Shown piece after piece: positions 24,288 to 33,272 of a stretch of 64,000 nucleotides of DNA. Every line of letters starts with the position of its first letter. The first letter of the stretch is position 1. A program made the position numbers and the translations under genes. The DNA lies in assembly GCF_002934545.1 (NCBI RefSeq), contig NZ_PTJA01000001.1:124001-188000 (forward strand), given 5' to 3'. The stretch is from Lacrimispora xylanisolvens (lineage in GTDB: Bacteria > Bacillota > Clostridia > Lachnospirales > Lachnospiraceae). The notes under the pieces are model-generated. The model was given only the letters and a program-made list of their open reading frames with translations. It searched no databases and was not told where the DNA came from.

Positions 24288-24293
24288 AGTACT

Positions 24294-24725
24294 ATGAGAG
24301 AACAAGACATTATATCAATGCTGTCCAAGATCAGGGCGCAGGCAAATAAATTTATTATCGATAAAATGGCGGATTATGGAGTGCATGAATTGGCACCGTC
24401 CCATGGAGATATTATTTTTACATTACTCAATACAGAAAGAATTACCATGAAGGATCTGGCAGGTTCCATTAAAAAAGATAAATCAACGGTGACTGTGCTT
24501 ATAGAAAAACTGGTCCGTTTAGGATATATAAAAAAGGAACGGGATGCGGGAGATAACAGGATAACCTATCTCTCCCTTACGCAAAAGGGAACGGATTTAA
24601 GACCTATGTTTGAGGATATTTCAAAGAATCTATTTGAAACTGTATATAAAGATATCCCAAAAGAAGAGCGGGAAGCCCTGATGAAATCCCTGGAAAAAAT
24701 CAACCGGAATTTTAGCGATATTTAA
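24294..24725 (+). CDS. MarR family transcriptional regulator
   Basis: A 143-residue winged-helix repressor with the MarR core (ITMKDLAGSIKKDKSTVTVLIEKL, recognition helix around 62-75; RDAGDNRITYLSLT wing). MarR proteins usually repress themselves and a neighbour until a small phenolic or other ligand binds. An 18-base palindrome is found both in its own promoter and directly before the alpha/beta hydrolase gene 86 bases downstream, so these two genes are probably its regulon. No ribosome site precedes the ATG, and the predicted transcript starts at or next to it. Confidence 0.92.
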   Translation: MREQDIISMLSKIRAQANKFIIDKMADYGVHELAPSHGDIIFTLLNTERITMKDLAGSIKKDKSTVTVLIEKLVRLGYIKKERDAGDNRITYLSLTQKGTDLRPMFEDISKNLFETVYKDIPKEEREALMKSLEKINRNFSDI

Positions 24726-24774
24726 AAAATATAATTTAACAGAGCTTTAAAAAAATTGTATTTTTTTAATAAAA

Positions 24775-24792
24775 TAGTTTTATATAAAACTA
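24775..24792 (+). promoter_or_regulatory. MarR operator before the hydrolase gene
   Basis: TAGTTTTATATAAAACTA is a perfect 18-base palindrome and differs from the site in the marR promoter at one base. It overlaps the likely -10 of a promoter with TTGTAT at 24756-24761. Confidence 0.75.
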
Positions 24793-24810
24793 ATAGAAGG
24801 AGAAAGACAT

Positions 24811-25671
24811 ATGGGAAAAATTTTTAGGGAAACAGCCAGTTTAAGCAAAGCAGAATTGTTTTATTATGATACAAAGGAAGAAAAACCGGTGATTATCTGT
24901 ATCCATGGAATGTATGGCAGAGCGGAAACCTGGAGTGATTTTATTATTCATTACGCAGATCGATACAGAGTAATCGCGCCAGACTTAAGAGGGCATGGTC
25001 GAAGCAGTAAACCGGATGGCTATTATACCATTGATGAAATGGGAGAAGATATCAGGGAACTGATGGAGATGCTTGGCATAGAACATGCCATTCTTGTGGG
25101 GCATTCCATGGGGGGAGGTATTGCGGGATATCTTGCTGCCAGGTATCGCCATATGGTTAAGGCGGCAGCTATTCTGGATAAGACGGCGAAGGGGCCTGAA
25201 AAGCACGCTCCTATCTTGTCAAGTCAGGTAAAAGAATACGATGCCTTTACAAAGGAGTGGCGCGAAACATTTGACACAAGAAGAGAAGCTTTGGAGTGTA
25301 TAAGAATGTCATCAGGCTCTGAACTGGAGACAGAGTATTTCGTTAATAGTTTATATGAAGATAAATCCGGATATCACTTTATGTTTTCAAAGCAGGCGTT
25401 AGCCGCATATCGGGCGAATAATTATGACTGGATGGATCTGCTTTCTCTGATTACATGCAAAACATTACTTATAAAGTCGGCAGGAGAAGGATGTGTCACT
25501 AAACAGGATTTTATGGAAATGGAAGCATGTTTAAAAGATGCCATTGTTTATACGATGAGCAATACAAACCATAATGTGCATTTGGCAGAAAAGGAAGAGT
25601 TTTATCAGGTATTTGACCAATTTTTGAATTACATTACGCAACAAAAAAATAAAAGTTGTGGAAATAAATAG
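24811..25671 (+). CDS. Alpha/beta hydrolase
   Basis: A 286-residue cytoplasmic hydrolase. The oxyanion-hole HGMYG is at 32-36, the nucleophile Ser99 in GHSMGG, an acid is expected near 235, and the catalytic His lies in the NHNVHLAE segment near residue 262. The substrate (ester, epoxide or C-C bond) cannot be told from sequence. It is controlled by the MarR operator just upstream, and GAAGGAGAAAG precedes the ATG. An aromatic ester or quorum lactone would fit a MarR partner, but this is a guess. Confidence 0.85.
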   Translation: MGKIFRETASLSKAELFYYDTKEEKPVIICIHGMYGRAETWSDFIIHYADRYRVIAPDLRGHGRSSKPDGYYTIDEMGEDIRELMEMLGIEHAILVGHSMGGGIAGYLAARYRHMVKAAAILDKTAKGPEKHAPILSSQVKEYDAFTKEWRETFDTRREALECIRMSSGSELETEYFVNSLYEDKSGYHFMFSKQALAAYRANNYDWMDLLSLITCKTLLIKSAGEGCVTKQDFMEMEACLKDAIVYTMSNTNHNVHLAEKEEFYQVFDQFLNYITQQKNKSCGNK

Positions 25672-25718
25672 CCTTCTTATGTATAATTAGAAGAAAACAA
25701 AAGAGGGGCTGAGTAGAA

Positions 25719-26381
25719 ATGTATTGCAAGAAATGCGGGCAGGAACTCGCGGAAGACGGAATGTTTTGTGTTCATTGTGGAACAAAACGGGAGGTTGTAA
25801 GTTTAGATGAAGAAAGTAAGTCTGATCCTTTAGAAATAACTCCTAAATCAAAGAAATTCAATATGAAACAACAAGTAGGTGCAATGATAATTGTTCTGGC
25901 TATAGCAATTTTTGCATTAATCGGATGGCAGTATTCATTGGTAAACAGGGCGAAGAGCCTTTATGACAAAAATGATTATGAAGCTGCGTATAAAACACAA
26001 AAAAGTATTATGAACCCTGCATCTTTAGGTGATTATAAAGACAAAATTGATGTTATGTATCACATTACAGTGGATTATAACGGTTGGAAACAAATAAAAA
26101 CAAATGACACATTACAGCAAGTATTTGCATGGTCTACTCTAAATAAATGCGTTGGATATTCTATGATTGCTCAGGAATCAGGGTGCATAGATGAAGTTGT
26201 TTCCATGGCCAGCGATGTTGCTTTGTGGCTGCATGAAAGAAATTATAATATTGAGGATAATTTGAAAAAGCAGTACAAAAAGAGTAGTTTCGATTTCAAA
26301 CCATTGAGTGATACTGCAACAGATAAGGAAGTTGAAGATATTATTGACACGTATGCGATCCTGGTTCCAGGCAGTAATTAA
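25719..26381 (+). CDS. Zinc-ribbon membrane protein of unknown function
   Basis: A 220-residue protein with an N-terminal zinc ribbon (Cys3, Cys6, Cys17, Cys20; YCKKCGQ...FCVHCG), a linker, one membrane helix at about 50-70 and a C-terminal domain likely outside the cell or facing the membrane. Such zinc_ribbon_2 proteins are common in clostridia without assigned roles. GAGGGG precedes the ATG. It stands alone, with a terminator downstream shared with the convergent sensor kinase. Confidence 0.7.
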   Translation: MYCKKCGQELAEDGMFCVHCGTKREVVSLDEESKSDPLEITPKSKKFNMKQQVGAMIIVLAIAIFALIGWQYSLVNRAKSLYDKNDYEAAYKTQKSIMNPASLGDYKDKIDVMYHITVDYNGWKQIKTNDTLQQVFAWSTLNKCVGYSMIAQESGCIDEVVSMASDVALWLHERNYNIEDNLKKQYKKSSFDFKPLSDTATDKEVEDIIDTYAILVPGSN

Positions 26382-26388
26382 TAAGAAG

Positions 26389-26438
26389 AGCAGAAGCTAT
26401 CTTAAACAGTACAGCGTTTAAAATAACATCTGCTTTTA
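26389..26438. terminator. Terminator between convergent genes
   Basis: AGCAGA (26389-26394) with TCTGCT (26429-26434) enclose TTAAAC (26402-26407) with GTTTAA (26416-26421); TTTT follows on the plus strand. Confidence 0.5.
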
Positions 26439-26451
26439 TTTATAAAATCTG

Positions 26452-27816
26452 CTATGTTTTTTCCGGCAAAGAAAGGGTCACCTGGCATCCTCCTCCTGTA
26501 ACATTGGAAAAAGAGGCAGTGCCGTTATGAGCTTTCATAATCTGTCGGACGATGGTTAGCCCCAATCCGTGATTATCCAGTTCCATTGGTTCTATAGGAT
26601 GATTGAGGCACTTCAGCGTCTGCACTGGAAATCCGGTTCCATTATCTGTAACGGAAAGGAATGCTGTCCCGGATCCCGTGTTCAGCTGGATTGTAATATC
26701 ACAGCCATCTGGATTATGTCTTATGCTGTTCAAAGTTATATTAGTAATGGCCCGCTTTATCAGCTGGCTGTCCCCGATGATAGAAATATTCTGTGCATTC
26801 TCATCTATTGATAAACTCAGTGTATGTCTGGGTGAACAATTACTGTTTAACAGTTCTGCGACAATACTGCGGATAAGAGGTGCAAGCAGAAATTCTTCTT
26901 TTCGTATGGGCTGCATATCATATTCCAGCTTGGAGGCCAAATTCAGATCATTGATTAAAGCTTTTATTTTCTGGCATTGAATCCGTATTGTAACAGCAAG
27001 TTCCTGCTGTTTCTTATTTAGAGTATTGTCTTCTTCCATCTGGCCTGCATATCCCATAATTACAGACAGGGGAGTCCGGATGTCATGGGATATGCCCGCA
27101 ATCCATGTGGTGCGGGCATTATCCCGTTTATTCAGGGCGGACTCCTGCCGGATCAGTTGGGCTGATGCATGATTGATACCCGTAGCCAGATCTCCCAGAA
27201 TCCCCTGAGCCGGCAATGAAACGGGTTGCATCCGAGCTAAGCTCTCAATGCCTGCGGTCAGTTTTTTTAAAGCTAAAAACAGCCGGTAACCGAAGAGCAG
27301 GGCAAGTAATACAGCGGTTATAAGATTTAGAATTAGTAGCGCAGGTATGAGGATTTCTGAATTGTTGACTAATTTCATTGGAAGTTCCAGACCGATTTTC
27401 CACATGCTGTTTTTAGGGCTTCCAACTACGAAAAGTCCGTTTTCATGCTGCCAGACCTTAACTGGATAGTCTTTTAAGTACCAGCGGGATAACCCTGCCA
27501 CATCAGTCAGCTTATAATTAAGTGGCACATCAGAAGGCAGATCCGTACTCCATGCAACCGCACCTTTCTCATCTATCAGCATAGCCCATTGCTGTTTATT
27601 CTTAAGTTCCCTGGCAACGGGTTCAGAAAGTGAATATATTCCATCAGCCTCTGTTAACTCTTCTGCCATCTGTGAAACGGTGTAGTTTTTTCCGTATTCA
27701 CTGGCAGATTGATATAGCCAGACAGTCAGAACTGTAAAGTTAATAATGAGCAGAATTATGGCGGTAGCCGCAGCTGAAAGCACATATCTGGATAAGATTT
27801 TCATTAAGCTTTTCAA
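26452..27816 (-). CDS. Membrane sensor histidine kinase
   Basis: A 454-residue kinase: a membrane helix at about 12-34, an extracellular sensor domain to about 150, a second helix near 153-177, a HAMP-like linker, a HisKA domain with GISHDIRTPLSV (phospho-His) and an HATPase domain ending in DNGTGF and GLGLTIV. It overlaps the response regulator by 4 bases. The start is a TTG at 27816 with GGGGGTGA 8 bases upstream; an ATG at 27804 is an alternative with no ribosome site. With the divergent ABC exporter it probably senses a cell-wall antibiotic or peptide. Confidence 0.88.
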   Translation of the reverse strand: MKSLMKILSRYVLSAAATAIILLIINFTVLTVWLYQSASEYGKNYTVSQMAEELTEADGIYSLSEPVARELKNKQQWAMLIDEKGAVAWSTDLPSDVPLNYKLTDVAGLSRWYLKDYPVKVWQHENGLFVVGSPKNSMWKIGLELPMKLVNNSEILIPALLILNLITAVLLALLFGYRLFLALKKLTAGIESLARMQPVSLPAQGILGDLATGINHASAQLIRQESALNKRDNARTTWIAGISHDIRTPLSVIMGYAGQMEEDNTLNKKQQELAVTIRIQCQKIKALINDLNLASKLEYDMQPIRKEEFLLAPLIRSIVAELLNSNCSPRHTLSLSIDENAQNISIIGDSQLIKRAITNITLNSIRHNPDGCDITIQLNTGSGTAFLSVTDNGTGFPVQTLKCLNHPIEPMELDNHGLGLTIVRQIMKAHNGTASFSNVTGGGCQVTLSLPEKT

Positions 27817-28532
27817 GACGATGTCACCCCCACCAGTTTATAACCCAGTCCTCGGACGGTAATTAGAAATTCAGGGTCGGAAGGTTCCGGCTCTATTTTT
27901 TCGCGCAAACGCCGAATGTGGACCATAAGTGTATTTTCATATCCATAGAGAGGGTCTCCCCATGCTGCAAGGCAGAGGCTGTCTCCCGTCACAATCTTTT
28001 CTTTGTTATCAAACAATTTCTCAAGGAGTGCAAACTCCTTTGCTGTAAGTGTAAAAGTTCCTTTTTCAGAAGTAATAGAGCCGCTGTTTAGATCGATCAT
28101 TGTCTTTCCCAGATAAAAGACAGGCTTCTCCTTTTGGTTTAGCACAACTGGAAAATAGGTACGGTTTAAGACTGCATGCAGCCGCAGGATCAGTTCTCTT
28201 GGCAGAAATGGTTTGGTGATATAATCATCTGCACCCAGTCCCAGGCCCAATAGGCGGTTCTCATCTTCATCTCTGGCAGAAAGAAACAAAACCGGAGCCG
28301 CAGAAATAGAGCGGAATTCACGCATCAGTGAAAAACCATCGCCGTCTGGAAGAGAAACATCCAGTATTACTCCATCTGGTTTTTCAGAAGTAAACAGCAG
28401 ACGAGCGTGGCTGCAGTCTGCCGCAGAAATGATCTTTTTAAAACCGCTTTGTCTTAACATGCTTCCAACCATTCTGCGTAGCTCTGGTTCATCATCAACA
28501 AGAAGGAGTTTACAGTCAAAGATATCATTCAT
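27813..28532 (-). CDS. OmpR/PhoB-family response regulator
   Basis: A 239-residue regulator with a receiver domain (phospho-acceptor Asp58 in ILDVSLPD, Lys in YITKPF) and a C-terminal winged helix. It is the first gene of the minus-strand pair and overlaps the kinase. The divergent intergenic region carries four AGG-ended repeats at 11-base spacing, the arrangement bound by this family, so it likely activates the ABC operon. Confidence 0.93.
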   Translation of the reverse strand: MNDIFDCKLLLVDDEPELRRMVGSMLRQSGFKKIISAADCSHARLLFTSEKPDGVILDVSLPDGDGFSLMREFRSISAAPVLFLSARDEDENRLLGLGLGADDYITKPFLPRELILRLHAVLNRTYFPVVLNQKEKPVFYLGKTMIDLNSGSITSEKGTFTLTAKEFALLEKLFDNKEKIVTGDSLCLAAWGDPLYGYENTLMVHIRRLREKIEPEPSDPEFLITVRGLGYKLVGVTSS

Positions 28533-28564
28533 TGCATTTGTTCCTTTCTGTTTTTATAGCTATC

Positions 28565-28586
28565 ATTATAACCGAATTATTAAAAA
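28565..28586 (-). promoter_or_regulatory. Promoter of the response regulator operon
   Basis: On the minus strand a TATAAT (28570-28565) is preceded at about 16 bases by TTAAAT. The -10 is perfect, the -35 poor. Confidence 0.45.
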
Positions 28587-28606
28587 ATTTAACAAAAAAA
28601 CAAATG

Positions 28607-28646
28607 TTTAAGGTAAATGTAAGGTCACCTACAGGCTGGTGTAAGG
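28607..28646 (+). promoter_or_regulatory. Four direct repeats at 11-base spacing, likely response-regulator site
   Basis: TTTAAGG (28607), TGTAAGG (28618), CTACAGG (28629) and TGTAAGG (28640) follow one another every 11 bases, one helical turn. They end just upstream of the weak promoter of the ABC operon. Confidence 0.65.
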
Positions 28647-28692
28647 CAGCATTGTTAGACTGAAACCATAATAAACAGAGGAGATTAACATT

Positions 28693-29607
28693 ATGGCAAA
28701 TATTATTACCACCAGTGGACTTTGCAAACAATATGGAGCTGCTATGGGAGTAAAGGATTTAGATCTTTCCGTACCAGAGGGGGTGATTTATGGGTTTCTG
28801 GGACCAAATGGAGCAGGAAAATCAACAACCATGAAAATGATACTGGGGCTGGCAAAGCCAACCAGGGGAACCATTATCGTATTTGATAAAGAGGTAAATC
28901 GAAGAAACCGTCTTGCTATTTTAAAAGAGACAGGTTCTCTCATTGAAGCCCCCAGCTTCTACGCCCATCTGACGGGAAAAGAAAATTTAAAGATTATCAG
29001 TACCTTAAAAGAACTGCCGGACAGTGAAATTGACCGGGTACTGAAGTTTGTCCGTCTGGAGGATCAAAAAAACAAAAAAGCAGGTCAATACTCTCTGGGA
29101 ATGAAGCAAAGACTTGGTCTGGCCGGGGCATTGCTTGGTAATCCAAGGCTTCTGATTTTAGATGAGCCCACCAATGGACTTGATCCGGCTGGAATTCAGG
29201 AAATACGGGAACTGATTTGTTCCCTTCCTAAATCCTTTGGTATAACAGTGATGGTTTCCAGTCATTTGTTAAGCGAAATTGATCAGATGGCGGGACATAT
29301 TGGTGTTATATCAAGAGGAGAATTGGTTTTTCAGGATCGGCTGTCCGCGCTTCATGACAGAAGTGAAAGCCGTATTGCAATTCGTACGCTGGATAACATA
29401 GCGGCTGGAAGTGTATTAAGCAGCCAGGGAATTGCATATCAGGAACAGGAAGGCTACCTGCTGATTCCTAAATTAAATGATAATCAGCTGGCAGGGTATT
29501 TTATTAGATTTTTAAAAGAAGACATTGGTGTTGTCCGCATAGAGGAGCGAAAGAAAACATTAGAGGATATATTTTTGGAATTAACAGGAATGGCGGTGAA
29601 GCTTTGA
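28693..29607 (+). CDS. ABC transporter ATPase (bacitracin/lantibiotic export type)
   Basis: A 304-residue ATPase of the BcrA/LanF type: Walker A GPNGAGKST at 37-45, signature YSLGMKQRL near 132-140 and Walker B LLILDEPTNGLDP. It drives the two membrane subunits that follow. These systems remove peptide antibiotics from the membrane or target. AGAGGAG precedes the ATG. It is divergent from a two-component system that probably controls it. The substrate is inferred from the arrangement. Confidence 0.9.
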   Translation: MANIITTSGLCKQYGAAMGVKDLDLSVPEGVIYGFLGPNGAGKSTTMKMILGLAKPTRGTIIVFDKEVNRRNRLAILKETGSLIEAPSFYAHLTGKENLKIISTLKELPDSEIDRVLKFVRLEDQKNKKAGQYSLGMKQRLGLAGALLGNPRLLILDEPTNGLDPAGIQEIRELICSLPKSFGITVMVSSHLLSEIDQMAGHIGVISRGELVFQDRLSALHDRSESRIAIRTLDNIAAGSVLSSQGIAYQEQEGYLLIPKLNDNQLAGYFIRFLKEDIGVVRIEERKKTLEDIFLELTGMAVKL

Positions 29608-30356
29608 TGAAAGGAATACGTCTTGAATTTTATAAATTACGGAGGAGAAAAATCTGGGTTATTATTCTGGTGCTGCTTGTAGTACAGTGTCTTTGGGGGA
29701 TGTGGGCATTTCGGAATATGGATGCAAAAAAGCTATCTCAGGGTTATATGCAGTGCCTGTACCATTTTTCCGTGTTAAATACGATCATGATGCCGATGAT
29801 TGCAGCAATAACGGCATCAAAGGTCTGTGATCTGGAGCATAAGGGACAGACCTTTAAGTTTCTCTTGACAGTCATGCCGGCGGGGGCCTTATTTGATGCG
29901 AAATTTATCTGCGCTTCCATGTATATGGTAGCAGTAGGCGTAGCCCAGACGGCCTTTATTATGGTTCTGGGTAAAGTGGCAGGATTTACGGAGACATTTC
30001 CGCCAGGCTATCTGCTTTATTATTTGATTATAACAATTACAGTGACTGTTGTAATTTTAGCAATTCAACAGGCATTTTCTCTATTGTTTACCAATCAGAT
30101 GGTTTCTTTTGTGATTGGGATTACAGGAAGTTTTGCGGGGTTGTTCAGTTTATTTCTTCCCCGGAATATACAAAGAGGGATTTTATGGAGCTATTACGGA
30201 GTTTTAATGCCAGTAAGAATGAATTGGGACAGCCAGACCAGGATAGCAGATTTGCAGTATATTCCTGTGGACTGGAGCAGTTTCTGGCTGCTTATGGGAT
30301 TGTTTGCAATGATCTATTTCACTGGACGGCGGTGTTTTGCAAGAAAGGAGCGTTGA
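29607..30356 (+). CDS. ABC-2 type permease, lantibiotic-immunity type (first)
   Basis: A 249-residue membrane protein with about six helices, starting MKGIRLEFYKLRRRK, the typical basic start of LanE/MutE-like subunits. The ATG at 29607 overlaps the ATPase stop as TGATG; a TTG one codon earlier is less likely. It pairs with the next gene to form the channel. Confidence 0.85.
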   Translation: MKGIRLEFYKLRRRKIWVIILVLLVVQCLWGMWAFRNMDAKKLSQGYMQCLYHFSVLNTIMMPMIAAITASKVCDLEHKGQTFKFLLTVMPAGALFDAKFICASMYMVAVGVAQTAFIMVLGKVAGFTETFPPGYLLYYLIITITVTVVILAIQQAFSLLFTNQMVSFVIGITGSFAGLFSLFLPRNIQRGILWSYYGVLMPVRMNWDSQTRIADLQYIPVDWSSFWLLMGLFAMIYFTGRRCFARKER

Positions 30357-30360
30357 GCTG

Positions 30361-31095
30361 ATGCTGTGGAAAGTAATTCGTGGGGAACAAATGAAGCTGA
30401 GGAGAAGTCCTGTATGGCTGGCATTCTTTATTTTGCCTGTTCTCCCTGCATTTATGGGAACATTTAATTATTTGCAAAATATTGAGATTTTAAAAGATGG
30501 GTGGTACAGTCTGTGGACTCAGCACACCCTGTTTACCTGCTACTTCTTTTTGCCTGCAACAATTGCTGTGTATTGCTCTTACCTTTTTCGTCTGGAACAC
30601 ACCAATCATAACTGGAATTGTGTGATGACGCTGCCTGTTTCTGCACTGCATTTATATCTTGCAAAGCTTATTATGGCATCTGCAATGGTAATAATGACTC
30701 AGCTATGGGTAGGAGTTTTGTTTATTATCTCAGGAAAAATGTCAGGACTGTCAGGTCCGGTTCCACCAGAATTAACCGAATGGCTGGTGTACGGAGCAAT
30801 AGGAGGAATTGTTATATGCGGAATTCAGCTTTGTATTTCTCTTGTAGTTAGGAGTTTTGCTGTACCGGTGGGAATTGCAATGGCAGGAGGAATACTTGGA
30901 ATTGGGGCTCTTTCCAAAGGAGTCGGTGCATTTTACCCTTATACACTGTTAAGTCTCGGCATGAGAGCTAACAGCCCCGGCGGTTCTATGGCATGCAGTC
31001 AGGTACAGTTTATGGCAGGAAGCCTGTTTTATTTAATAATTTCTGCTTTGGTAGCAATTTTATGGCTGAGTAACACAGATGTAACGACTGAGTAG
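30361..31095 (+). CDS. ABC-2 type permease, lantibiotic-immunity type (second)
   Basis: A 244-residue, six-helix protein starting MLWKVIRGEQMKLRRS, similar in plan to the preceding subunit (LanG/MutG-like). I use the ATG at 30361 with AAAGGAG upstream; an in-frame upstream start lies inside the previous gene. It ends the operon; no clear terminator follows. Confidence 0.83.
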   Translation: MLWKVIRGEQMKLRRSPVWLAFFILPVLPAFMGTFNYLQNIEILKDGWYSLWTQHTLFTCYFFLPATIAVYCSYLFRLEHTNHNWNCVMTLPVSALHLYLAKLIMASAMVIMTQLWVGVLFIISGKMSGLSGPVPPELTEWLVYGAIGGIVICGIQLCISLVVRSFAVPVGIAMAGGILGIGALSKGVGAFYPYTLLSLGMRANSPGGSMACSQVQFMAGSLFYLIISALVAILWLSNTDVTTE

Positions 31096-31212
31096 TCAGC
31101 GGTTCCTATTTGGGGTTCCTATAGTGTATGTATTATACAACAATTGTGTAAATAGTTGGTAAAAATTGTAAAACATAGGTAAAGTGTCTATGCTAATCAG
31201 AATATTATCCGT

Positions 31213-31218
31213 TATAAT
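31213..31218 (+). promoter_or_regulatory. Possible -10 of the chemoreceptor gene
   Basis: A perfect TATAAT at 31213-31218 lies 60 bases before the ATG, without a good -35. The rest of 31096-31277 is AT-rich and holds no gene that I can see; I found no clear flagellar sigma-D promoter. Confidence 0.3.
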
Positions 31219-31277
31219 GATCCTGTCTCTTTCCATAATGGAATAGAACAACACGTTTATAACGGAGGACAGCAGAA

Positions 31278-33245
31278 ATGAAAAGACATCAGACGGGAAT
31301 AAAGAGAGAATTGATCTTGTTTACCATGGGCTGTATTATCTGTATTGTATTAATATTATCCGCAGGCTCTGTATATCTTTCCTACGATTTAAACCGCAGA
31401 ACCTTAAATAAGTGTCTGAAGGAGACATCAGAGCTGGTATCAGAAAAAATTACACAGCAGTTAAAAGAGTATTCGGTTATAGCAGAATCCATTGCCCTTT
31501 ATCAGAAAGGGAATGCAGCGCGGGGAGGAAATATCGGACTGTTTTTAAACATGTCCAGTTCCCAGTATGGCCTCAATAAGATTGATATTCTTTCCAAGGA
31601 CGGAGTTTCTATTGTAAACGGAGATTCTTATGCCCAGGATCCGGCGTTTTTGCAAGTGGCAGACGGAAAAGGCTCTTTATCTGATCCAATTGTAAAAGAA
31701 GGCAATGTTTCTTATGAATATATTTATCCTTACGGAGATATTGTAGTGGTGCTTGAATTTCCTTACTCCATATTTGATGGTATTATAAAGGACACCAAGC
31801 TTGGTGACACTGGAATTACTTATATGATCAACCGGGAAGGCAGAAAAATGGCACATGAAGATTTCTCCCTGGTTTTAGAAGGTCAAAATGATATTGAAGA
31901 TGCAAAAAAGAATCCGAAGGCATATGGAGAAGCGGCAAGTCTGGAGCGTTCCATGATAAATGGAGATGCAGGCTTTCGGTTTTTTAAGATAAAAGGGGAG
32001 AAAAAAATCGGTGCATATACTCCCATAGCAGATACAAATGGCTGGTCTGTCAATGTGACAGCAAAGGAAGCAGAATTTATGTCAGGGGTTACCGTTTCCG
32101 TGCTGGGTTCCCTGGTTCTTGGAATTGTATCCATGCTGCTCGCAGGACTGGCTATGCTTCATATTGCAAACAGAATTACAAAACCCATTGGTCAGGCGGC
32201 AGAGGCGATTGAACGTTTATCAGGAGGCGATCTAAACCTGGAGTTGTCTGCACGGCGAAGTGATGAGATTGGTCAGATTGTACTGAAGGTTAATGAGATG
32301 GCGGGAAAATACAAAGATATAATCTCAGATATATCCCGGTTTCTTCATGAATTATCCTGCGGTAATTTACAGGCAGAAAGCAGCTGCCAGTATCCCGGAG
32401 AATTTAATGGAATACGGATATCTATGGAAGCGATTGCTTTACGTCTGAGAGAGACCATGCAGAGAATTAATGCTTCTGCAGATGAGGTGACTGTGGGAGC
32501 TGGCCAGGTTTGGGATGGAGCACAGGAACTCGCAAAACGGTCCTCTGAGCAGGCGGGCGCCATAGAGGAACTTCAGACTGCCATGGATGGTGTTTTCAGG
32601 CAGTCAGTAAAAAATGCGGATTATGTAAAGAAGGCCTCTGCATATGCAATAGAATCCGGGAAAAAAGTGGATGAAGGTAATTTACATATGCGCAGCTTAA
32701 ATCACGCCATGGAAGAGGTGGATCTGACTTCCAGAAAAATCACAGGAATTACAAAGCTGATTGAAGATATTGCGTTTCAGACCAATATACTTGCTTTAAA
32801 TGCTGCGGTGGAAGCGGGGCGTGCAGGGGCAGCAGGAAAAGGGTTTGCAGTGGTTGCGGGTGAGGTCCGTAACCTGGCTGCAAAATCAGCAGAGGCTGCA
32901 AAAGAAACCAAGGGACTGGTGGAACAATCGGTAAATGCAGTTTCAAAGGGCAGACTTCTGGCTGAAAATACCGACCGGATCTTAAAGGAAATTGCAGGAC
33001 AGGCAGGAATGACAGAAGAGGTAATCAGGGAGATTGAAGCCTCCTCTATGGATCAGGTACAGGTGATGGAACAGATCAGCCAGAGCCTTATGACCGTATC
33101 AGAAGTTGTTCAGTCCAATATGGAAACTGCAAGGGAAAGCTCCGGCTCCAGTGAACGGCTGGCTGGTCAGGCACAGGCTCTTCAGACTGAGGTGTCCCAT
33201 TTTCGGGTAAATGAGAAAGAGAAGCAGATTGAATCAGACCAGTAA
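31278..33245 (+). CDS. Methyl-accepting chemotaxis protein
   Basis: A 655-residue receptor: membrane helix at 13-35, an extracellular dCache-type sensor to about 270 (with [14 protein letters not shown]), a second helix near 272-295, HAMP to about 350 and a signalling domain with the conserved hairpin tip [23 protein letters not shown]. It senses a ligand and controls CheA. GGAGGA precedes the ATG. A chemoreceptor implies that this organism has, or had, a flagellar system. The ligand is unknown. Confidence 0.94.
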   Translation: MKRHQTGIKRELILFTMGCIICIVLILSAGSVYLSYDLNRRTLNKCLKETSELVSEKITQQLKEYSVIAESIALYQKGNAARGGNIGLFLNMSSSQYGLNKIDILSKDGVSIVNGDSYAQDPAFLQVADGKGSLSDPIVKEGNVSYEYIYPYGDIVVVLEFPYSIFDGIIKDTKLGDTGITYMINREGRKMAHEDFSLVLEGQNDIEDAKKNPKAYGEAASLERSMINGDAGFRFFKIKGEKKIGAYTPIADTNGWSVNVTAKEAEFMSGVTVSVLGSLVLGIVSMLLAGLAMLHIANRITKPIGQAAEAIERLSGGDLNLELSARRSDEIGQIVLKVNEMAGKYKDIISDISRFLHELSCGNLQAESSCQYPGEFNGIRISMEAIALRLRETMQRINASADEVTVGAGQVWDGAQELAKRSSEQAGAIEELQTAMDGVFRQSVKNADYVKKASAYAIESGKKVDEGNLHMRSLNHAMEEVDLTSRKITGITKLIEDIAFQTNILALNAAVEAGRAGAAGKGFAVVAGEVRNLAAKSAEAAKETKGLVEQSVNAVSKGRLLAENTDRILKEIAGQAGMTEEVIREIEASSMDQVQVMEQISQSLMTVSEVVQSNMETARESSGSSERLAGQAQALQTEVSHFRVNEKEKQIESDQ

Positions 33246-33263
33246 GAAGTCTGATTCAACCTG
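33225..33263. terminator. Hairpin overlapping the chemoreceptor stop
   Basis: TTGAATCAGAC (33229-33239) pairs with GTCTGATTCAA (33249-33259), extended by CAG/CTG outside. The tail CTTTCATTATT is only T-rich. It separates two convergent genes. Confidence 0.7.
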
Positions 33264-33272
33264 CTTTCATTA

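Noticed and set aside
31096-31277. Flagellar sigma-D promoter before the chemoreceptor
   Set aside because: TAAA-like and GCCGATAA-like elements at the right spacing could not be found.
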